A DNA stretch of 64,000 nucleotides from Roseovarius pelagicus (GCF_025639885.1 NZ_CP106738.1:1364001-1428000), one strand, 5' to 3'; positions 16,660 to 25,973 are shown, counted from the first letter of the stretch. Program-made: numbers and translations. Notes: generated by a model not told the origin, from the sequence alone.

Positions 16660-18123
16660 ATGACCACCAAAGTCATCAAGAACGGCACCGTCTGCACAGC
16701 CGATCGCACGTGGAAGGCCGATGTGCTGATCGAGGGCGAGACGATCAAGCAGATCGGCGAGGACCTGAAGGGCGATGAGTACATCGACGCCGAGGGTGCC
16801 TATGTCATCCCCGGCGGGATCGACCCGCATACCCATCTGGAAATGCCCTTTATGGGCACCACGGCGGCCGAGACGTTCGAGACCGGCACATGGGCAGCGG
16901 CCTGTGGCGGCACCACGATGTTGGTGGATTTCTGCCTGCCCGGCGCAGATGGCAGCATCAAGAACGCGATCAATGAGTGGCACCGAAAGTCCGCACCGCA
17001 GATTTGCAGCGATATCGGTTACCACATGGCGATCACCGGCTGGAATGAGAACATCTTTGACGAGATGAAAGACGCTGTCGATATGGGCGTCAATTCCTTC
17101 AAGCACTTTATGGCCTACAAGGGCGCGCTGATGATTGAGGACGACGAGATGTTTGCGTCGTTCAAGCGCTGCGCCGAATTGGGCGCGCTGCCGATGGTTC
17201 ATGCCGAAAACGGCGATCTGGTCGCCGATATGCAGCAAAAGTATTTCGACGAGGGTATCACCGGGCCAGAGGGCCACGCCTATTCCCGGCCACCCGAGTT
17301 TGAGGGCGAAGCGGCGAACCGCGCGATCTGTATCGCCGATGCGGCGGGTGTGCCGCTGTATATTGTGCATGTCAGTTGCGAACAGGCGCACGAGGCGATC
17401 CGACGCGCGCGGCAAAAGGGCATGCGCGTTTATGGAGAGCCGCTGGCGCAGTTCCTGACACTGGATGAGAGCGTCTATTTCAACACCGACTGGGACTATG
17501 CCGCGCAGCGCGTCATGTCTCCACCCTTCCGCGATAAATCGCATCAGGACAGCCTGTGGGCGGGGCTGCAATCGGGATCACTGCAAGTGGTCGCGACCGA
17601 TCATGCCGCATTTTCCACCGCGCAGAAACGCGCGGGCAAGGATGATTTCCGTATCATCCCCAACGGCTCGAACGGGTTGGAGGAACGGATGCCGGTGCTG
17701 TGGACGCATGGCGTGGAAACCGGCCGCCTGACACCTAATGAATTCGTTGCTGTCACCTCGACCAATGTGGCGAAAATCCTGAATATCTATCCCCGTAAGG
17801 GTGCCATCGTCGAAGGCGCGGATGCCGATATCGTTGTCTGGGACCCCAAGATCACCAAGACGATCTCGCATTCCAACCACCACTCGATCCTCGACTATAA
17901 TGTGTTCGAAGGATTCGAAGTTACGGCCAACAGCCGCTACACGATCAGCCGAGGCGAAGTGATCTGGGGCTGGGGCCAGAACAGCCAGCCACAGCCCGGC
18001 CGCGGCAAGTTCGTCCCCCGTCCGGCATTCCCGTCGGCAATGACCGCGCTGAGCAAATGGAAGGCACTGACCGCGCCCAAGATGATCCAGCGCGACCCGC
18101 TGAATATTCCGGCGGGGATTTGA
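16660..18123 (+). CDS. hydA: Dihydropyrimidinase
   Basis: The 487-residue cyclic amidohydrolase opens 5,6-dihydrouracil to N-carbamoyl-beta-alanine. Zinc ligands are visible in GIDPHTHLEMP (H-x-H, about 57-59), the carboxylated-lysine region in FKHFMAYKG (about 147-155), VHAENGD (about 182), HVSCEQAH (about 238) and ATDHAAF (about 311-317). Length matches bacterial dihydropyrimidinases. The ATG follows GGGAGAGG. It follows the amidohydrolase and precedes the ABC importer, so uptake and degradation are encoded together. Confidence 0.95.
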   Translation: MTTKVIKNGTVCTADRTWKADVLIEGETIKQIGEDLKGDEYIDAEGAYVIPGGIDPHTHLEMPFMGTTAAETFETGTWAAACGGTTMLVDFCLPGADGSIKNAINEWHRKSAPQICSDIGYHMAITGWNENIFDEMKDAVDMGVNSFKHFMAYKGALMIEDDEMFASFKRCAELGALPMVHAENGDLVADMQQKYFDEGITGPEGHAYSRPPEFEGEAANRAICIADAAGVPLYIVHVSCEQAHEAIRRARQKGMRVYGEPLAQFLTLDESVYFNTDWDYAAQRVMSPPFRDKSHQDSLWAGLQSGSLQVVATDHAAFSTAQKRAGKDDFRIIPNGSNGLEERMPVLWTHGVETGRLTPNEFVAVTSTNVAKILNIYPRKGAIVEGADADIVVWDPKITKTISHSNHHSILDYNVFEGFEVTANSRYTISRGEVIWGWGQNSQPQPGRGKFVPRPAFPSAMTALSKWKALTAPKMIQRDPLNIPAGI

Positions 18124-18181
18124 TGGGGGAGCGCGCGCGCAAGCAATCCCACGTCCATACCGCGAAATGGAGAGCTAGGCA

Positions 18182-18964
18182 TTGACCCAGGAAACCGTGA
18201 TCAGCGCCCAAAACCTCTCGTTGACGTTCCAGACCAACGATGGCCCGGTCCACGCGCTCAAGGACGTGAGTCTTGACGTCGAGAAAGGCGACTTCGTCAG
18301 CTTCATCGGTCCGTCGGGCTGTGGCAAGACGACGTTCCTGCGGGTCATGGCCGACCTAGAACAACAAACCGCCGGGACGATCACGGTGAACGGCGTCAGC
18401 CCGGCTGAGGCGCGCCGCGCCCGCGCCTATGGGTATGTGTTTCAGGCGGCAGGCCTCTATCCGTGGCGCACCATCGGCGGCAATATTCGTCTGCCGCTGG
18501 AAATCATGGGTTATGACAAATCCGATCAGGCCAAGCGGGTGAAGCGCGTGCTGGAACTGGTTGAACTTGCCGGGTTTGAGAAGAAATTCCCATGGCAGTT
18601 ATCGGGCGGGATGCAGCAGCGCGCGTCCATCGCCCGTGCGCTGGCATTCGATGCCGATATCCTGCTGATGGACGAGCCCTTTGGCGCGCTGGACGAGATC
18701 GTGCGCGATCACCTGAACGAACAGCTACTGCATCTTTGGGCCAGTACGCAAAAGACGATCTGCTTTGTCACCCACTCGATCCCCGAAGCGGTGTATCTGA
18801 GCACCAAGATCGTCGTCATGTCGCCACGCCCAGGACGGATTGCAGATGTGATCGACAGCCCCTTGCCCCGGGAACGGCCCCTCGACATTCGCGACACGCC
18901 GGAATTCATCGACATCGCCCACCGCGTACGCGACGGGTTGCGTGCGGGGCACGACGATGACTGA
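18182..18964 (+). CDS. ABC transporter ATPase of the pyrimidine module (nitrate/sulfonate/taurine type)
   Basis: The 260-residue ATPase has Walker A GPSGCGKTT (about 41-49), signature LSGGMQQRASIARALAFD (about 141-158), Walker B ILLMDEP and H-loop VTHS. It belongs to the SsuB/TauB/ThiZ-like group that couples to NMT1-type binding proteins. The start codon is TTG at 18182, after GGAGAG; no better start is present. A 201-base gap precedes the first permease gene. Substrate is inferred: uracil, thymine or another pyrimidine. Confidence 0.9.
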   Translation: MTQETVISAQNLSLTFQTNDGPVHALKDVSLDVEKGDFVSFIGPSGCGKTTFLRVMADLEQQTAGTITVNGVSPAEARRARAYGYVFQAAGLYPWRTIGGNIRLPLEIMGYDKSDQAKRVKRVLELVELAGFEKKFPWQLSGGMQQRASIARALAFDADILLMDEPFGALDEIVRDHLNEQLLHLWASTQKTICFVTHSIPEAVYLSTKIVVMSPRPGRIADVIDSPLPRERPLDIRDTPEFIDIAHRVRDGLRAGHDDD

Positions 18965-19089
18965 TCACCGGTTTGGCCCGCCTGCCCCTGCCCTTTCAAT
19001 CGGGCTGGGGCCTATCACCGTTCACGATCATCGGATCCTCAGCCTGTACCGTTCGCTCAAGAGACTCCAATATCCTTTCGCCTTTCTTA

Positions 19090-19137
19090 AAATACCTGAA
19101 AACTTCGCCCGCTATCGGCCCAGCAATTCAGGTATTT
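19090..19137. repeat. Inverted repeat ahead of the first permease gene
   Basis: AAATACCTGAA (19090-19100) and TTCAGGTATTT (19127-19137) are perfect 11-base arms around a 26-base loop. The right arm and following GGAAAGATGAAA resemble a decayed copy of the GGGATATTTCC...GAAGATGAAA repeat seen at 16600. It may limit or stabilise mRNA between the ATPase and permease genes. Confidence 0.5.
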
Positions 19138-19165
19138 GTGGAAAGATGAAATCAGGGAGCCGGTG

Positions 19166-20038
19166 ATGCGCAATGTCCTGCCCATACTTACAGTCGTGGC
19201 CGCGATCTTTGCGCTTTGGTATGGTGCGGCAGTGTCGCTGAACGCGCCTTGGGCCAAGGACAAGGCTGCACGCGCAGGCATAGAGCTGAGTTTCTCAGAA
19301 CTGGTGGCAGATACGTGGAGCCAGAAAAAACCCAAGCTGCCCGCGCCGCATCAGGTTGGGGCGGAAATATGGAAAACAACCGGTGCGATGATCCTGAGCG
19401 GTCGGGGGTTTTCCAAGAGATCCTTGATTTACCACAGCTGGATCACCTTCAGCGCGACTGCGTTGGGGTTCGTGCTGGGCACCGCTCTGGGCACGTTGCT
19501 GGCCATCGGGATCGTCTACAACCGGACAATGGACATGAGCGTGATGCCATGGGTCATTGCCAGCCAGACCATTCCGATCATTGCCATTGCTCCGATGATC
19601 ATCGTGGTGCTGAACGCTGTTGGTGTTTCCGGGTTGCTGCCCAAGGCGATGATTTCGATGTACCTGTCATTTTTCCCGGTCGTCGTGGGCATGGTCAAAG
19701 GGTTGCGCAGTCCCAGTGCCATACAACTGGACCAGATGCGCACGTGGAATGCCAGCGCGGCGCAGACCTTTTGGTGTCTGCGTTTGCCATCGTCGATGCC
19801 GTATCTGTTTACCTCGCTCAAGATCGGGATTGCCGCCAGTCTGGTGGGGGCCATCGTGGGTGAATTGCCGACCGGCGCCGTGGCTGGTCTGGGGGCGCGA
19901 CTGCTGGCTGGCAGCTACTATGGGCAGACCATCCAGATCTGGAGCGCACTGCTGACAGCCGCCGCGTTGGCCGCGTTGATGGTCGGCCTCATCGGGCTGG
20001 TTCAGCGCTATACTCTGCGCCGTATGGGGATCGCGTGA
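19166..20038 (+). CDS. ABC transporter permease 1
   Basis: The 290-residue inner-membrane protein is a binding-protein-dependent permease of the SsuC/TauC/ThiX type. It has an N-terminal span (residues 5-25), a periplasmic stretch of about 60 residues, and then the usual five-to-six-span core; the coupling segment is around MRTWNASAAQTFWCLRLPSS (about 192-211). The start at 19166 follows AGGGAG. Its stop overlaps the next permease start (TGATG). Two different permease genes suggest a heterodimeric channel. Confidence 0.88.
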   Translation: MRNVLPILTVVAAIFALWYGAAVSLNAPWAKDKAARAGIELSFSELVADTWSQKKPKLPAPHQVGAEIWKTTGAMILSGRGFSKRSLIYHSWITFSATALGFVLGTALGTLLAIGIVYNRTMDMSVMPWVIASQTIPIIAIAPMIIVVLNAVGVSGLLPKAMISMYLSFFPVVVGMVKGLRSPSAIQLDQMRTWNASAAQTFWCLRLPSSMPYLFTSLKIGIAASLVGAIVGELPTGAVAGLGARLLAGSYYGQTIQIWSALLTAAALAALMVGLIGLVQRYTLRRMGIA

Positions 20039-20880
20039 TGGGTTGGTTGCTTGCAGGGCTCACCACATGGATCGGTGGCTGGCTGTTAAACGTCTGGCTC
20101 GCTCGCCAACCGGCGACCCGCATGGTGCAGATCGCAGTTCCAATCATTTTTGGCCTGACACTGATCATTGTCTGGGAATGTGTGGTGCGGGGGTTTGGTA
20201 TATCAAAGGTTCTGTTACCGGCGCCGTCGCTGATCGCACAGACATTTGTTGCCTCCTTAGGTCTCTTGTGGCGCGACTTTGTGCAGACCGTCGTCAAAGG
20301 GGCGTTGTCCGGCTATATCATGGGTTGCGGTTCCGCATTTCTGATGGCGATTGCGGTGGACCGGTTTGAGTTTCTGAAACGTGGATTGCTGCCGGTTGGA
20401 AATTTTGCAGCGGCATTGCCGATCATCGGGATGGCACCGATCATGGTCATGTGGTTCGGCTTTGGCTGGGAGTCCAAGGCTGCGGTGGTCGTGATGATGG
20501 TTTTTTTCCCGATGCTGGTAAACACCGTTCAGGGTTTGGATGACACCGATGCCATGCAGCGTGACCTGATGCGCACCTATGCCGCGGGCTACTGGAAAAC
20601 CCTGCTGAAGCTGCGGCTGCCTGCCGCGATGCCGTTTATCTTTAACGGCCTGAAGATTGGCACAACGCTGGCCCTGATCGGCGCGATCATCGCGGAATTT
20701 TTCGGCTCGCCGACGCTGGGTATGGGCTTTCGCATCTCGATCTCGGTCGGGCAACTGGCGATAGATCTGGTCTGGGCCGAGATCGTTGTCGCCGCCCTTG
20801 CGGGCAGCGCGTTCTACGGCGGGGTTGCCATGCTGGAGAAAGCAGTGACATTCTGGCACCCATCACAACGGGGCCGATAA
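20038..20880 (+). CDS. ABC transporter permease 2
   Basis: The 280-residue permease is of the same family as its neighbour, with about six membrane spans and the coupling loop near MRTYAAGYWKTLLKLRLPAAMP (the EAA-like region, about 180-200). It starts at 20038, overlapping the previous stop by one base; a GTG at 20035 is an alternative. It probably pairs with permease 1 and the 18182-18964 ATPase. Confidence 0.88.
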   Translation: MGWLLAGLTTWIGGWLLNVWLARQPATRMVQIAVPIIFGLTLIIVWECVVRGFGISKVLLPAPSLIAQTFVASLGLLWRDFVQTVVKGALSGYIMGCGSAFLMAIAVDRFEFLKRGLLPVGNFAAALPIIGMAPIMVMWFGFGWESKAAVVVMMVFFPMLVNTVQGLDDTDAMQRDLMRTYAAGYWKTLLKLRLPAAMPFIFNGLKIGTTLALIGAIIAEFFGSPTLGMGFRISISVGQLAIDLVWAEIVVAALAGSAFYGGVAMLEKAVTFWHPSQRGR

Positions 20881-20917
20881 TCAACCGTTCAAAAAACCGT
20901 AACAGGGAGAAAACACG

Positions 20918-21913
20918 ATGAACAAACTTACAACCACATTCGGGGTCGCTGCACTGGGCGTCTGGGGGGCTGCCGCTGCGCAGGCCGCCGATGATGTCAC
21001 ATTGCAACTGAAATGGGTCACGCAGTCACAGTTTGCTGGCTATTATGTCGCGCAAGACAAAGGGTTCTATGACGAAGAAGATCTGAACGTCACGATCAAA
21101 CCCGGCGGACCGGACATTGCCCCTGCACAGGTGATCGCGGGTGGCGGCGCTGATGTCGTTCTCGACTGGATGCCGTCGGCCATGGCGAGCCGTGAAAAGG
21201 GCCTGCCGCTGGTGAATATTGCGCAGCCCTATAAATCTTCGGGCATGATGCTGACCTGCCGCAAGGATGCCGGTGTGGAAACCCCGGCTGATTTCGCGGG
21301 CAAAACACTGGGCGTCTGGTTCGGAGGCAACGAGTATCCGTTCCTGAGCTGGATGAACAAACTGGGCTTGGCCACCGACGGCTCTGACGGGGGCGTGACC
21401 GTGCTCAAACAAGGATTCAACGTCGATCCGATCCTGCAGGGCCAGGCCGCCTGTGTGTCGACCATGACCTACAACGAATATTGGCAAATCATTGACGCCG
21501 GCCTGACGCCAGAAGAACTGGTGGTGTTCAAGTATGAGGATCAGGGCGTCGCGACGCTTGAAGACGGCATGTATGTGCTTGAGGAAAACCTCAATGATCC
21601 TGAATTCGTCGACCGCATGGTTCGTTTCGTCCGCGCCTCGATGAAAGGCTGGAAGTGGGCCGAGGAGAACCCCGAAGACGCCGCAATGATCGTTCTGGAC
21701 AACGACGCCACAGGCGCACAGACCGAAGAACATCAAATCCGCATGATGAGCGAAGTGGCCAAACTGACCGCAGGCAGCAACGGCACGCTTGATCCCGCAG
21801 ATTACGAGCGGACGATTGAATCGCTTCTGTCGGGCGGGTCGGATCCGGTCATCACGGCACATCCGGGTGATGCCGCGTGGACCCACGCGATCACCGACAA
21901 GGCGCTGAACTAA
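20918..21913 (+). CDS. NMT1/THI5-like ABC substrate-binding protein
   Basis: The 331-residue periplasmic protein has a signal peptide (residues 1-23, cut after AQA) and an NMT1/ThiY fold. LKWVTQSQFAGYYVAQDKGFY and the glycine-rich KPGGPDIAPAQ lie in the expected ligand-binding lobe. ThiY relatives bind pyrimidine-like formyl-aminopyrimidine, so a pyrimidine base or ring-opened pyrimidine is a good guess given the cluster. It closes the operon after the permeases (37-base gap with GGGAG) and is followed by a hairpin at 21938. Confidence 0.9.
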   Translation: MNKLTTTFGVAALGVWGAAAAQAADDVTLQLKWVTQSQFAGYYVAQDKGFYDEEDLNVTIKPGGPDIAPAQVIAGGGADVVLDWMPSAMASREKGLPLVNIAQPYKSSGMMLTCRKDAGVETPADFAGKTLGVWFGGNEYPFLSWMNKLGLATDGSDGGVTVLKQGFNVDPILQGQAACVSTMTYNEYWQIIDAGLTPEELVVFKYEDQGVATLEDGMYVLEENLNDPEFVDRMVRFVRASMKGWKWAEENPEDAAMIVLDNDATGAQTEEHQIRMMSEVAKLTAGSNGTLDPADYERTIESLLSGGSDPVITAHPGDAAWTHAITDKALN

Positions 21914-21937
21914 CTCGGCATCGACCAAACGGCTGGG

Positions 21938-21972
21938 GGCCGCGCATCTGCAATGGATGTGCGGCCTCTTCA
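21938..21972 (+). terminator. Probable terminator after the pyrimidine transporter operon
   Basis: A GGCCGCGCAT/ATGTGCGGCC stem (21938-21966, about 9 bp with a G-U pair and 10-base loop) follows the binding-protein gene and is trailed by TCTTCATGTTT, a weak U-rich run. Confidence 0.5.
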
Positions 21973-22091
21973 TGTTTGCGACGTTCATCGACTGCCTACC
22001 CGGTAGCAGGCCACCCCGCATCAAACTTGCCAACTCATTATGTGTCCACCTAAGATAAAGGGTGTTCCTGCTCCTTTTATCGGTGACAGCC

Positions 22092-22853
22092 ATGGTTATT
22101 GCATTGCCTGCCTTCATTCGGCGTATCAGTGTTGCTATTGCACTGACGCTTTGCTGCACATTGACTACGTCCTTTGCCGCAGGTGCCGACGACCAAGAGC
22201 AACCGATTGTACTGTGTGGGACTGACGCCGGGTTCGATCTGCAATCCCTCAACATTCTCAGCGGAACGGGCACGCTGGCCATTGATCGGGCGTTGGTGCA
22301 AGAGCTTATGGCGCAATCCCGTTTTTTCCGGGTGCGCCCCGCATTCTTTGTTTACTCGGGCGGCATACAGAACGCGCTGGCCACGCCGGAGGTGTTCCCA
22401 CAGACGCCGGGCACGGATGGCACGATACTGTATCAACTGGACCTTTTGACCGAACATCTGAATTCGGCCTATTTCGGCGGCTCCATCGTCGCGGGCGTCA
22501 TCGCGCATGAATTCACCCACATCATCCAGTTCTCTGATCGTGACCTCTATTCTCGATTGTCCAAGGCGCATTCGACTGTGAAGTTTCTAGAGCTGCATGC
22601 CGATTTCGTGGCAGGGTATTACATGGGAACCAAGTTCAGCCACAGGTCCGAGGATCTGGAGACGCTCGCGCGCAAAATCTTTGAGCTGGGCGACAACAAT
22701 TTTACCAATATCGGCCATCACGGCACCCCGCAGGAGCGTCACGTCGCCTTGCGCGCCGGATTTCGGTACTACGTCAACAACCCAAACAGCAATATTACCG
22801 CCGCTCTGGTCGAAGGCGAAGCCTTCGTGACCAGCGTTTTCCCTGACTTTTAG
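22092..22853 (+). CDS. Secreted HExxH (gluzincin-like) metalloprotease
   Basis: The 253-residue protein has a signal peptide (about residues 1-32, with an Arg pair at 10-11) and a zinc motif H139-E-F-T-H143. A second motif E167-L-H-A-D171 lies 23 residues later, a spacing typical of gluzincins and minigluzincins, so Glu167 is the likely third ligand. It is probably periplasmic. The start at 22092 is preferred to GTG 22062 because it gives a normal signal peptide. The SH3-domain gene follows 12 bases later. I see no substrate clue. Confidence 0.75.
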   Translation: MVIALPAFIRRISVAIALTLCCTLTTSFAAGADDQEQPIVLCGTDAGFDLQSLNILSGTGTLAIDRALVQELMAQSRFFRVRPAFFVYSGGIQNALATPEVFPQTPGTDGTILYQLDLLTEHLNSAYFGGSIVAGVIAHEFTHIIQFSDRDLYSRLSKAHSTVKFLELHADFVAGYYMGTKFSHRSEDLETLARKIFELGDNNFTNIGHHGTPQERHVALRAGFRYYVNNPNSNITAALVEGEAFVTSVFPDF

Positions 22854-22865
22854 AATGTGAACGTT

Positions 22866-23309
22866 ATGAAATATCTCATCATACTGACCGCTGCCCTGTT
22901 TATGTCTGCTGCCGCCGCGCAAACCGGAGATGACTGTTATCCCGGTCTTGGGCTTTGCGAGGACGACGTGACCGCGCAAATGCCATTGCCCAGCAGGATC
23001 AACATCGGCACTCCCGATGAGAATGCCACATCGACCCAAAGCGGCCAGTCTTCGCAAAGCCAATCAACGCAACAACCCGCCGCGCCTGCGAACCCGATCT
23101 GTATCGTCTATGATGTGCGCCCGCCTGATGCGTGGCTTGCCCTGCGGACCGAACCCAGTTCTCGGACGGGCACCCGGCTATATAAGCTGCCATCGGGGAC
23201 GCGGATCGAAATGATGGGGCCCAGAGACGGCGCGTGGCATCTCGTCCGGGTGCCGGATGGCACCATAGGCTGGGTATCGTGGCAACGGCAACGTTGGATC
23301 GCGTGCTAG
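22866..23309 (+). CDS. Secreted bacterial SH3-domain protein
   Basis: The 147-residue protein has a signal peptide (residues 1-19, cut after AAA), a low-complexity Ser/Gln/Thr linker (about 52-76) and a C-terminal SH3b domain (WLALRTEPSSRTGTRLYKLP ... DGTIGWVSWQRQRWIAC). Four cysteines are present, two of them near the N-terminus. SH3b domains often bind peptidoglycan or peptide motifs. It starts 12 bases after the metalloprotease gene, so the two are probably co-translated. An alternative GTG at 22857 exists. Confidence 0.8.
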   Translation: MKYLIILTAALFMSAAAAQTGDDCYPGLGLCEDDVTAQMPLPSRINIGTPDENATSTQSGQSSQSQSTQQPAAPANPICIVYDVRPPDAWLALRTEPSSRTGTRLYKLPSGTRIEMMGPRDGAWHLVRVPDGTIGWVSWQRQRWIAC

Positions 23310-23315
23310 TCGCGA

Positions 23316-24665
23316 TTACGCGTCGCGGCTGATTTTTGCGCCCAAGCCTGCCATCAGCGGCTCGAAAATCGGGAACGATGTGGCGATCGGGCTGCCGTCA
23401 TCGACGCGGACGGGCGCGTTGGTGCCCATACCCAACACCATAAAAGCCATTGCGATGCGGTGGTCCAAATGGCTGGCGCAAATGGCCCCGCCGGGCACAT
23501 TGCCATGACCGCGTCCGTGAACGATCCACCAATCGTCTCCGTCCTCGACCTCGATCCCGTTGGCGCGCAGACCCGTGGCCATCGCATCAATCCGGTCGCT
23601 TTCCTTGACGCGAAGTTCCTTGACCCCGCGCATCACGGTTGGACCGTCGGCAAATGCGGCAACGACGGACAGCACCGGGTATTCGTCGATCATGCTGGCG
23701 GCGCGGGCGGGATCGACCTCGATCCCCTTGAGGTTCGGCGAAAAGCGTGCGCGCAGATCGGCGACCGGCTCTCCGCCTTCGAGGCGTTCGTTTTCATAGG
23801 TCAGGTCCGCGCCCATCTCGCGCAGCGTTGTAAAGAGACCTGCGCGCGTCGGGTTAAGGCCGATACCCGGCACCAGCACGTCGGATCCATCAGTAATCAG
23901 CGCCGCACAGACCGGAAACGCCGCAGAAGACGGATCACGCGGCACGGCAATGGTCTGCGGTTGCAGTTCCGGCTGACCGGTCAGGGTGATGATACGACCC
24001 TCGTCCGTGTCCTCGGTGGTAATCTGTGCGCCGAACCCCGCGAGCATCCGCTCGCTATGGTCGCGCGTTGCCTCGCGTTCGATCACGACGGTCTGGCCGG
24101 GGGCGTTCAGCCCTGCCAACAATACCGCCGATTTGACCTGTGCCGACGGCACCGGGACCGCGTAGCGGACCGGCACAGGGTTGTCGGCCCCAACGATGGT
24201 CATCGGCAGCCGCCCGCCACTGCGCCCGACTGTACGCGCCCCAAAGAGGGCAAGCGGATCAGTCACTCGCGCCATCGGGCGGCCATTCAGCGAGGCATCA
24301 CCGGTAAAGGTCACAGTGATCGGTGAGGTCGCCATCGCTCCCATGATCAGCCGCACACCGGTACCGGAATTGCCGCAATCGATCACGCGGTCCGGTTCGG
24401 CAAACCCGCCGGTGCCGACACCGTGGACCGACCACGTACCGCCGCCATGATCGGTGACCTCTGCTCCAAAGGCGCGCATGGCGCGGGCCGTGTCCAGCAC
24501 ATCCTCGCCCTCCAGCAGGCCAGTGATGCGTGTCTCACCCACAGCCATTGCGCCCAGAATAAGCGATCGGTGCGAGATGGATTTGTCACCCGGAACCTCT
24601 GCTGTGCCGCTGAGTGGGCCGCATTTTGCAGACGTCATAGGGATGGGGATGCCGTGGCCGGACAT
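23316..24665 (-). CDS. aroA: 3-phosphoshikimate 1-carboxyvinyltransferase (EPSP synthase)
   Basis: The 449-residue enzyme catalyses the sixth shikimate step: phosphoenolpyruvate plus shikimate 3-phosphate to EPSP. The start at 24665 (MSGHGIP) follows the family; upstream Met residues lack it. Features include [10 protein letters not shown] (about 23-32), SAQVK and RDHSE, and the NPTR motif. These are the four signatures used to define class II (CP4-like) EPSP synthases. It is the end of a minus-strand run with ridA and the acyltransferase. Confidence 0.95.
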   Translation of the reverse strand: MSGHGIPIPMTSAKCGPLSGTAEVPGDKSISHRSLILGAMAVGETRITGLLEGEDVLDTARAMRAFGAEVTDHGGGTWSVHGVGTGGFAEPDRVIDCGNSGTGVRLIMGAMATSPITVTFTGDASLNGRPMARVTDPLALFGARTVGRSGGRLPMTIVGADNPVPVRYAVPVPSAQVKSAVLLAGLNAPGQTVVIEREATRDHSERMLAGFGAQITTEDTDEGRIITLTGQPELQPQTIAVPRDPSSAAFPVCAALITDGSDVLVPGIGLNPTRAGLFTTLREMGADLTYENERLEGGEPVADLRARFSPNLKGIEVDPARAASMIDEYPVLSVVAAFADGPTVMRGVKELRVKESDRIDAMATGLRANGIEVEDGDDWWIVHGRGHGNVPGGAICASHLDHRIAMAFMVLGMGTNAPVRVDDGSPIATSFPIFEPLMAGLGAKISRDA

Positions 24666-24739
24666 ATGCACGCACCTTTCAGAGAAACGGGAGGAGACAG
24701 GCCGGGACGCGCGCACCCCGACCGTTGATATGCGTGCGC

Positions 24740-25111
24740 TCAGCGACCGCTGGCTTGCGGGCCGTCACAGGCAGCGATGACCAGCACTTCTACTTTGTAT
24801 TCGGGGGTGGCCAGCTTGGCCTCGCCACAGGCGCGGGCCGGGGCATGTCCCTCGGGCACCCACGCATCCCACACTTCGTTCATTTCTGCGAAATCGGCCA
24901 TGTCGGCCATCCAGATGGTCGTTTGCAGGATGCGGGTGTTGTCGGTGCCAGCCTCAGCCAGCAGCGCATCCACGTTCGCCAGACAGGTGCGCGTCTGATC
25001 GGCGACACTCTCCCCGGGCTTGCCGACCTGACCGGCAAGATAGACAACCTCGCCATGCTTTACGCTCTGGCTCATGCGTTGGTTGGTTTGGCTACGGATG
25101 ATCTTGGTCAT
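24740..25111 (-). CDS. ridA: RidA/YjgF family protein
   Basis: The 123-residue protein is of the RidA superfamily, whose trimers hydrolyse reactive 2-aminoacrylate-type imines. Conserved elements include [14 protein letters not shown] and the Arg near [11 protein letters not shown] that coordinates substrate carboxylate. The C-terminus ends [11 protein letters not shown]. The start at 25111 lies one base from the stop of the acyltransferase gene, so the two genes are tightly coupled. Some members of this family are not imine deaminases, so activity is inferred. Confidence 0.88.
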   Translation of the reverse strand: MTKIIRSQTNQRMSQSVKHGEVVYLAGQVGKPGESVADQTRTCLANVDALLAEAGTDNTRILQTTIWMADMADFAEMNEVWDAWVPEGHAPARACGEAKLATPEYKVEVLVIAACDGPQASGR

Positions 25112-25112
25112 G

Positions 25113-25973
25113 TCATGTATCCTTGGTTGAGGCCGGGTCATCGTCGCCCAGCGATAAAGTATGTTCACGCAGCCACGTCATAAAGCCGCGCGGATCGCTT
25201 TCCAGCATCTTCATGCGTTCGTCGCTGATCGGCGCGCCGACGACCGGCTTTTGCGGACGTTTGCAGCTGTGCACGACCTCGTGCAACAAAAGCCCCTGCC
25301 GCAGCGTTGCGGAAATACGGTTGGCCATCTGATACCAGCGACTGTTGGCGCCGGGGAAATAGATCGGCACCACAGCAGCGCCTGACCGACGTATCATCTG
25401 CGCAGTAAAGACGTTCCATTCCCGTTCGATCGCGGGGCCCATGAGAGTGTCCGAGTTGGCCACGACCCCCGAGGGAAAGACGCTGATCAATCCGCCTTCC
25501 TTGAGATGTGCCATCGCCTTGGCGCGCATTTCAACCGACTTGCGCTGCGCATCAGGTTCGTGCGGAAATGGCACCGAGATCATATAGCTGGCTGCCACCT
25601 CGTCGATCCCGGTCAACAAGGCGCGGGTGAGTATCTTGTAATCAGTCCGGCGGCGACCGATCAGATCGGCCAAAATCATTCCGTCCACCAACCCATGAGG
25701 ATGGTTCGCCACTGCCACGACCGGCCCCTCAAGCGGAATATTCAGCAATTCCTCGTCCGGCGTCAGCAGATCAATACCCATCGTCCCCAACGCCGCGCGC
25801 CAGAACGGCTGTCCCATCGGCGCGCCACGTTTCTCGAATGCGCGGATCATGCGCAGGATCGTGATCTTGCCGGTGAACATCTCGATCGTACGGATGATGA
25901 AAGCAGTCAGGGGTTTGTCAAAGGAATTGGCATAGGTCAGGCTACGGCGGTCATACTTGGTGAAGTTGACCAT
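25113..25973 (-). CDS. Lysophospholipid acyltransferase-like protein (LPLAT family)
   Basis: The 286-residue protein has the PlsC-superfamily active-site region ANHPHGLVDGM (about 91-101), where the family's NH-x4-D is spaced with one extra residue, and a downstream FPSGVV acceptor-binding-like motif. It probably acylates a lipid or lysophospholipid at the inner membrane. The start at 25973 (MVNFTKYD) avoids overlap with ptsH; upstream in-frame codons overlap the preceding gene. The stop is one base from the RidA start. Substrate is unknown. Confidence 0.75.
   Translation of the reverse strand: MVNFTKYDRRSLTYANSFDKPLTAFIIRTIEMFTGKITILRMIRAFEKRGAPMGQPFWRAALGTMGIDLLTPDEELLNIPLEGPVVAVANHPHGLVDGMILADLIGRRRTDYKILTRALLTGIDEVAASYMISVPFPHEPDAQRKSVEMRAKAMAHLKEGGLISVFPSGVVANSDTLMGPAIEREWNVFTAQMIRRSGAAVVPIYFPGANSRWYQMANRISATLRQGLLLHEVVHSCKRPQKPVVGAPISDERMKMLESDPRGFMTWLREHTLSLGDDDPASTKDT

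Noticed and set aside
15568..17571. Minus-strand open frame of 667 residues across the amidohydrolase and dihydropyrimidinase genes
   Set aside because: It is antisense to two enzymes with clear catalytic motifs and shows no recognisable domain; a GC-rich genome often gives such open frames.
18957..19166. Small plus-strand frame overlapping the ATPase stop (MTDHRFGPPAP ...)
   Set aside because: The ATGA overlap is suggestive, but there is no ribosome site, no family match and the inverted repeat at 19090 falls inside it.
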